Of a DNA stretch of 64,000 nucleotides, positions 59,258 to 64,000 are shown piece by piece; within the stretch, counting starts at the first letter, position 1, and each line of letters starts with the position of its first letter. Source of the DNA: Parvibaculum sp041688015 (GTDB lineage Bacteria; Pseudomonadota; Alphaproteobacteria; Parvibaculales; Parvibaculaceae). The stretch is from positions 310,001-374,000 of the forward strand of contig JBDNIY010000017.1 of assembly GCA_041688015.1 (NCBI GenBank). The letters are read 5' to 3'. Under the pieces are notes generated by a model. The model was not told where the DNA came from. It saw nothing but the letters and a program-made list of their open reading frames with translations, and did not search any database. The position numbers were made by a program, and so were the translations under genes.

Positions 59258-61186
59258 ATGCAACAAACGCATCTGCGATCCGGCGCTCGTATTATCACGC
59301 TCATTCTTGTGGCTGTGTTGTTTCTGGCCATCAACCTGTTTTCCAATATTGTGTTTCGATCGGCTCAGATCGATCTAACGCAGAACAAACTTTTTACTCT
59401 GTCGCAGGGTACGGAAAATGTTTTGGGCAAAATAGACGAGCCGATTACGCTCAAGTTTTTCTATTCAGAACGCCTTGCCAATGAATATCCGCAAATTCGT
59501 TCCTATGCGAGCCATGTGCGCGATCTCTTGCAGGAAATTCGCAACCGGTCTAATGGCAAAATTATTCTGGAAGTCATCGACCCTGAACCGTTCTCCAGTG
59601 ATGAAGACCTTGCCATGTCGCTCGGCCTTAAGGGCGCACGCACGACCGAAGGTGACATCATTTATTTTGGTCTTGTCGGCACCAACTTGGTTGATGGCAT
59701 TGAGCAAATTCCTTTCTTTGCGACCGAACGTCGGCAATATCTTGAATATGACGTGACGCGCCTCATTCAAAACCTCAATCGTCCTAAAAAGCCGGTGCTT
59801 GGCATTGTGACGAACCTGCCGATGGACACAGGTGCTGGCGGGTTGATGGAAGCCATGCGCGGGCAATCCAAGCCCTACATGATTTATGAGGAGTTGCGCG
59901 ACCGCTTCGAAATTAATTTTTTGGAGCAAGACTTTGCTGCCGTTCCCAAGGATGTCGATGTGTTGATGATTGCGCATCCTCGTAAGCTCAACGACAGTAC
60001 GCTTTATGCTATCGATCAATTTGTTATGCGCGGCGGGCGCGTGTTGGCGGCCGTCGATCCGCATTCGGAAGTGAGCCTGACGTCTGGCAGCGATGGTCAA
60101 CCGGTGCGCGGCTATACCGAAGCCTCCGACCTTGGACCACTGCTCGCTGACTGGGGCGTGTCGTTTGATGGGTCGCATGTCATCGGAGACCGGAAACTTG
60201 CTATGCAAGTCGCGACCGGTCTAGATGCGCGGCGTCAGACGAGTGACTATGTCTTGTGGCTCACAGTGCCCAAAAGTAACCTCGACAATGATGATATCGT
60301 GACCGCCAATGTCGATCATCTGAACCTTGCGACCGTTGGCTCCTTGACGCCGATGAAGGACGCGACGACACGGTTTACGCCTCTGATCTGGTCGTCGAAA
60401 GATTCTGAAGTCTATGATCTCAACTATGTAAAAACAGGACCGACGCCTGACGCATTGCTTGAAGGTTTCAAGCCGTCAGGTGAGCGCCATGTCATTGCGG
60501 CACGCATTTCCGGCCCGATCAAGAGCGCCTTCAAGGAGGCGCCGCCATTGGACTCGCACGAAGATAAGTCGAAGCGCTCCGATAGCCACGATACGCCACC
60601 GACCTATATGGCAGAAACCAAAAGCGATGCGAATATCATCGTGATTGCCGATAGTGATTTGTTTGATGATCGGTTTTGGGTGCAGGTTCAAGATTACAAC
60701 GGACAGCGCGTGGCTAAACCTATTGCCGACAATGCACAGTTTATCCTGTCGGCGATTGATAATTTGATGGGGTCCGACGATCTGATTTCGTTGCGTGCGC
60801 GTGAACGCGGAGATCGGCCTTTTGTCGTTGTTGACAACTTGCGCAAGGAAGCTGATCGGCACTTCCTTGCCGAGCAACAGCGCCTCAAGGCCAGTATTTC
60901 CGTTACTGAAAAGCGCCTGATGGATTTGCAGACGCAGGCTGCTGGTGAAGGCGCGGCTACCGAAGATGCGCAAGAAGAAACCGCGCAGTTCCGCAAGGAA
61001 TTGCTGAAGAGCCGCAAGGCCCTGCGTGACGTACAGCGCAATCTGCGGCGTGACATTGACCGGCTTGCGACGCGCGTGCGCTTCATTAATGTGGCGCTGA
61101 TGCCCATCCTCGTCGCTTTCTTGGCGCTGGGCATTGCTATTCTTCGCCATCGCCGCCGTAAGGCGCGTGCAGCCAAAGGGGTTTGA
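59258..61186 (+). CDS. GldG-like ABC auxiliary membrane protein
   Basis: A 642-residue protein. ATG 59258 is chosen over the longer frame because it follows the permease stop by five bases. One helix near the N-terminus (about 11-33), then a large periplasmic region with DLTQNKLFTLSQGTENVLG and LEYDVTRLIQNLNRPKKPVLG (ABC_transp_aux domain). A predicted coiled coil (about 555-610) is followed by a C-terminal helix and basic tail. This matches GldG/COG3225 proteins that work with ABC-2 permeases. Three bases before the DUF4340 gene. Confidence 0.9.
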   Translation: MQQTHLRSGARIITLILVAVLFLAINLFSNIVFRSAQIDLTQNKLFTLSQGTENVLGKIDEPITLKFFYSERLANEYPQIRSYASHVRDLLQEIRNRSNGKIILEVIDPEPFSSDEDLAMSLGLKGARTTEGDIIYFGLVGTNLVDGIEQIPFFATERRQYLEYDVTRLIQNLNRPKKPVLGIVTNLPMDTGAGGLMEAMRGQSKPYMIYEELRDRFEINFLEQDFAAVPKDVDVLMIAHPRKLNDSTLYAIDQFVMRGGRVLAAVDPHSEVSLTSGSDGQPVRGYTEASDLGPLLADWGVSFDGSHVIGDRKLAMQVATGLDARRQTSDYVLWLTVPKSNLDNDDIVTANVDHLNLATVGSLTPMKDATTRFTPLIWSSKDSEVYDLNYVKTGPTPDALLEGFKPSGERHVIAARISGPIKSAFKEAPPLDSHEDKSKRSDSHDTPPTYMAETKSDANIIVIADSDLFDDRFWVQVQDYNGQRVAKPIADNAQFILSAIDNLMGSDDLISLRARERGDRPFVVVDNLRKEADRHFLAEQQRLKASISVTEKRLMDLQTQAAGEGAATEDAQEETAQFRKELLKSRKALRDVQRNLRRDIDRLATRVRFINVALMPILVAFLALGIAILRHRRRKARAAKGV

Positions 61187-61189
61187 GCG

Positions 61190-62299
61190 ATGGCTAGTTC
61201 CATAGAAATGCTGCGGACCAACAAACCTTTGCGCAATCTTGTGCTGTTGGCGATTGTGACAGCGATTGTTGTGGTGGCGTCTATCGTTGCGGTTTCGGTG
61301 CAGGAACACGGCGTCAAGGTACAGTTTGCGCCTGAACAGATGTATCCCGGCCTCGAGACGCGGCTCGATCAGGTTTCCAAGATCGTTTACATGCTGCCGC
61401 GCGGGATGCGCGACCCCGACAAGATCACGCTTGTGCGCGGCGCTGGCGACAAGTGGGTTGTGGTTGAACGCAAGGATTATCCCGCCGAACAGTCGCTGAT
61501 CCAGAAGGCGTTGATCGGTGTCTCGGAGTTGCAACTCTATCAGCCGCGTACCGCACGCAAAGAGTGGTTGCGTCGCCTTGGGCTGATTGAGCCTGAAAAG
61601 ATCGGCAAGGCCGTGCGGATCGAATTCTTCAACAAGGATGGCAAGAAGGTTGTGTCGCTGCTGGCGGGCAAAGTGCCCGAACAGACTATAGATGCACGCG
61701 GCGAGGGCATGATTTATGTACGGCGCGATGGCGAGGATCAAAGCTGGCTGGCACGTGGGCGCCTGCCGCTGATCCAGACTGCGCAGGACTGGCTTGATCC
61801 TGCGTTTATCGGCGTGAAACGTGACGAGATCAAACGTGTGACGCTGTGGGCTGGCACCGAACATCCCGTCGTTCTTTCGCGGGCGTCGAAGAGTGACAAT
61901 GATTTTGCTATTGAAAATATTCCCGATGGCCGGACAACGCGTGGTGCGCCGATCGTGAACGGGGCGGCGACGTCGATCGTTGATCTCCAATTTGAAAATG
62001 CCGTGCCCATCGCATCGTTTAATTTTCCCGATACGTCACCCAAAGCGGTGTTTGAAACCTTTGGTGGAATGAAGTTGTCGCTGACGATTACAGGTGGCGG
62101 TGGCGCACTTTGGACCAAAGTTGTGGCGGAAGTTGATCCGACGCTGTTGGCAGAGGGAACCGACATGACGGCGGTTACCAAACAAGTTGCCGCCATCAAT
62201 GCGCGCGTGTCACCTTGGGCCTACAAATTGCCACAGGCGGCGGGCGGTCAGTTGACGCAGACGATGGATCTGCTGACGCATGAAGGCGGGCTTGAATAG
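61190..62299 (+). CDS. DUF4340 domain protein of the Gld-like operon
   Basis: A 369-residue protein with an N-terminal membrane anchor (about 16-38), then a beta-rich periplasmic DUF4340 region. Visible features are KWVVVERKDYPAEQSLIQKA and ELQLYQPRTARKEWLRRLGL, and a repeat-like module later with DWLDPAFIGVKRDEIKRVTL. DUF4340 proteins commonly close GldFG-like ABC operons and are thought to sit in the periplasm. It ends the operon. Function unknown; it may bind cell-wall or outer-membrane partners of the exporter. Confidence 0.88.
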   Translation: MASSIEMLRTNKPLRNLVLLAIVTAIVVVASIVAVSVQEHGVKVQFAPEQMYPGLETRLDQVSKIVYMLPRGMRDPDKITLVRGAGDKWVVVERKDYPAEQSLIQKALIGVSELQLYQPRTARKEWLRRLGLIEPEKIGKAVRIEFFNKDGKKVVSLLAGKVPEQTIDARGEGMIYVRRDGEDQSWLARGRLPLIQTAQDWLDPAFIGVKRDEIKRVTLWAGTEHPVVLSRASKSDNDFAIENIPDGRTTRGAPIVNGAATSIVDLQFENAVPIASFNFPDTSPKAVFETFGGMKLSLTITGGGGALWTKVVAEVDPTLLAEGTDMTAVTKQVAAINARVSPWAYKLPQAAGGQLTQTMDLLTHEGGLE

Positions 62300-62324
62300 T
62301 CATCTCTCTTGTCCGCGTTTATTT

Positions 62325-63068
62325 TCACTTGATCTGCAAGGCACCGAGGATGGACCCCATGTGGTCTGTCTGAAGCAACGCGACATAGGTTCCCTCGCCC
62401 TTTGCCTTTGGCAGAGTGAGGGAAACGGCCTCTCCATCCCAATGCGCAATCGGTTGGATGTCGCGGACAATGTTCACGTAGGTGATTGTACGACCTGAAT
62501 TCTCACCGCGCGTGATCGCGACGGGAGCCGTTTGTAGATAATTGACGAGCAATAGCGTGGCAGGCGTTGCTGCGTCTTTGCTTGCGGCGATGGTGAGGCC
62601 TGTTTCCCCGCCGTTATGCGTCAGAGTGATAGGCACATTCGCCAATGTGCCTTGCGCCGTTTTGATGTAGGCATTCACGGTGTTGCGATTGCTGCCAACG
62701 GTCGCAAATCTGCCGTCCACCACCATTTGTGGGGTATAGACCCCCGTTCGGCCTTCGCCTTCGCCTCTGCGGCTCAGCGCGCGTTTATAGGCGTATTGGC
62801 GCTTGGTAAATGCGTGCTGGCTGAAGGTATCCTTCCAGCCCAGATCGTCCCAATAGTCCACATGGAAGGCGAGCGCTAGCACGTCGCTGCGCTTGGCAAG
62901 GTCATCACGGAGAAATGCGTCTGCCGGTGGGCAGGAGGAGCAGCCCTGGCTTGTGAAATACTCGACAACGACCGGACGTGTCGCGGGCTTATCGGCGGCG
63001 AGAGTGGGGCTTGTAGCGCATATGGTGCCAAAGAGGACAAGTGCGGCGTTCGTGATGGGTTTTTTCAT
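62325..63068 (-). CDS. DUF1223 family thioredoxin-fold exported protein
   Basis: A 247-residue protein with a signal peptide (about 1-24, ending PTLA). The first strand is followed by TSQGCSSCPPAD, a CxxC thiol pair in a thioredoxin-like setting, then HVDYWDDLGWKDTFS and VYTPQMVVDGR, the DUF1223 signature. Family members lie next to aconitase (acnA) in many Alphaproteobacteria; their role is unknown, but the thiol motif suggests redox or disulphide chemistry in the periplasm. Same strand as acnA, downstream of it across a terminator. Confidence 0.92.
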   Translation of the reverse strand: MKKPITNAALVLFGTICATSPTLAADKPATRPVVVEYFTSQGCSSCPPADAFLRDDLAKRSDVLALAFHVDYWDDLGWKDTFSQHAFTKRQYAYKRALSRRGEGEGRTGVYTPQMVVDGRFATVGSNRNTVNAYIKTAQGTLANVPITLTHNGGETGLTIAASKDAATPATLLLVNYLQTAPVAITRGENSGRTITYVNIVRDIQPIAHWDGEAVSLTLPKAKGEGTYVALLQTDHMGSILGALQIK

Positions 63069-63149
63069 GAGGCAATCGTGTGTCTTGTATTGTGTGATTT
63101 CGAGCTTCTCTTTTCTTTACGCAGCGGTTTTGTCGATGGGCACAATAAA

Positions 63150-63179
63150 AAAGGCGCTTTCTGAAGAAAGCGCCTTTTT
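63150..63179. terminator. Bidirectional rho-independent terminator between acnA and DUF1223
   Basis: AAAGGCGCTTTC / GAAAGCGCCTTT stem with TGAA loop, A-run on the left and T-run on the right, so both strands carry a T-tract after the stem. It should end the acnA transcript before the DUF1223 gene. Confidence 0.9.
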
Positions 63180-63198
63180 GTTAAGTCGGTTTACCGCG

Positions 63199-64000
63199 TT
63201 ATGCAGCGAGGTGACGCAGCACATATTGCAGGATGCCACCGTTGGAATAGTAGTCGAGCTCATCTTGCGTATCGATGCGGGTGAGAACCTCCACTGTTTC
63301 CGTGGCCCCATCGGCGCGTTCGATAATGAGCTTCACCTTGGCGCGAGGGGTGACACCCTTGAGACCTTCGATGGAAATCACTTCCGAGCCGTCGAGACCT
63401 AGCGACTGCCAGCTCATGTCACCGATGAACTGCAAGGGCGCGATGCCCATGCCGACTAGGTTTGAGCGATGGATGCGCTCGAAAGACTGTGCGATCACCG
63501 CTTTGATGCCGAGGAGCATGGTGCCCTTCGCCGCCCAGTCGCGCGACGAACCAGTACCATATTCCTTGCCAGCAAAGACGACGAGCGGAACGTCACGACG
63601 CTTGTATTCCATCGCTGCGTCATAGATCGGCATTTTGGTGCCTTCGGGCTCAAGTTTGGTCATGCCACCTTCAACGCCTTTCAGCATCTGGTTCTTGATG
63701 CGGATATTGCCGAAAGTGCCACGCATCATGACCTGATGGTTGCCGCGGCGTGAGCCGTAGCTATTGAAGTCTTGCACGCCGACCTGTTTGGAAGTCAAGT
63801 AGGAGCCAGCGGGGCTCCGTGCCTTGATATTACCGGCTGGCGAGATGTGGTCTGTCGTGATCGAGTCGGCAAAGAGGCCGATGATCCGTGCCTTTGACAC
63901 ATCTTCGAGCGGCACTAGTTCGCTCGTGAGGCCTTCAAAGTAAGGTGGGTTCTGGACATAGGTCGATTCCCCGTCCCAGTCATAGGTGAGACCGCCTGTG
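63199..64000 (-). CDS. acnA: Aconitate hydratase, C-terminal part (runs off window)
   Basis: The frame is open at the right edge; only the C-terminal portion (about 266 residues) is present. It includes YDWDGESTYVQNPPYFEGL just inside the edge, then FADSITTDHISPAGNIK, the FNSYGSRRGNHQVMMRGTFGNIRI segment with the substrate-binding Arg and SRGN-type motif, GKEYGTGSSRDWAAKG and FERIHRSNLVGMGIAPLQF. These are diagnostic of AcnA/IRP-type aconitases. The enzyme interconverts citrate and isocitrate using a 4Fe-4S cluster; cluster-ligand cysteines lie upstream, outside the window. Confidence 0.96.
   Translation of the reverse strand, partial: TGGLTYDWDGESTYVQNPPYFEGLTSELVPLEDVSKARIIGLFADSITTDHISPAGNIKARSPAGSYLTSKQVGVQDFNSYGSRRGNHQVMMRGTFGNIRIKNQMLKGVEGGMTKLEPEGTKMPIYDAAMEYKRRDVPLVVFAGKEYGTGSSRDWAAKGTMLLGIKAVIAQSFERIHRSNLVGMGIAPLQFIGDMSWQSLGLDGSEVISIEGLKGVTPRAKVKLIIERADGATETVEVLTRIDTQDELDYYSNGGILQYVLRHLAA

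Overview
The window looks like chromosomal DNA of an alphaproteobacterium, probably near Hyphomicrobiales/Rhizobiales or Parvibaculales. This rests on gene families and order typical of that class: a mitofilin/Mic60-like gene beside hemY, IalB-like protein beside rlmN near argG, DUF2794, YggT-YggU-FolD, and aconitase next to a DUF1223 protein. The GC content is fairly high by eye. Species cannot be named from sequence reading alone.

Layout. 1-3.8 kb: end of a haem-biosynthesis/envelope operon (mitofilin-like, HemY-like, alpha/beta hydrolase), then tRNA-Thr(CGT). 3.9-10.15 kb: a compact integrated element lying between 49-bp direct repeats made of the 3' part of that tRNA gene. It carries a tyrosine integrase, small unknown genes, an excisionase-like protein, a gene with an internal stop, a RepA-like ATPase, and two forward-strand cargo genes (a small lipoprotein and a WYL-like/TerB-like fusion). 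A decayed tRNA-Gly 3' half lies just outside the right att site. 10.3-12.6 kb: a MocR-type regulator divergent from a methanethiol methyltransferase (mddA-like), with a perfect palindrome between them. 12.7-16.6 kb: CaiB/BaiF CoA transferase, a 40-residue entericidin-like lipoprotein, bacterioferritin with its ferredoxin and a Fur-box-like site, and a PCuAC copper chaperone.

16.9-27.8 kb: a hydrophobic-substrate uptake and catabolism region. DUF1302 barrel, DUF1329 protein and YCF48-like propeller are followed by a tight five-gene operon (two enoyl-CoA hydratases, two acyl-CoA-dehydrogenase-fold proteins, one SDR). 27.9-36.9 kb: housekeeping and assorted genes (glutamine amidotransferase, PQQ-type dehydrogenase, tRNA-Ala(CGC), YggT, YggU, FolD, aldo/keto reductase, a serine-hydrolase-like protein lacking catalytic motifs, Tag, Ppa, ArgG). 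37.2-46.8 kb: GT-C-like membrane protein, RlmN, IalB-like, quinone reductase, an SGNH-like protein lacking its catalytic residues, an S12 esterase and a LysR-linked PNPOx pair. 47-57 kb: SDR, type II NADH dehydrogenase (frameshifted), PCD, metallopeptidase, ThpR, aldo/keto reductase, the divergent tesA / ybbA-ybbP group (ybbP frameshifted), a BI-1 protein and DUF2794. 57-64 kb: a possible small RNA with C-rich loops, a Gld-like ABC exporter operon ending in DUF4340, DUF1223 and the C-terminal part of aconitase.

Most notable: the tRNA-Thr element with its WYL/TerB cargo; two predicted pseudoenzymes about 8 kb apart; two single-position frameshifts in otherwise intact genes; and an orphan strong terminator that may end an unannotated small RNA.
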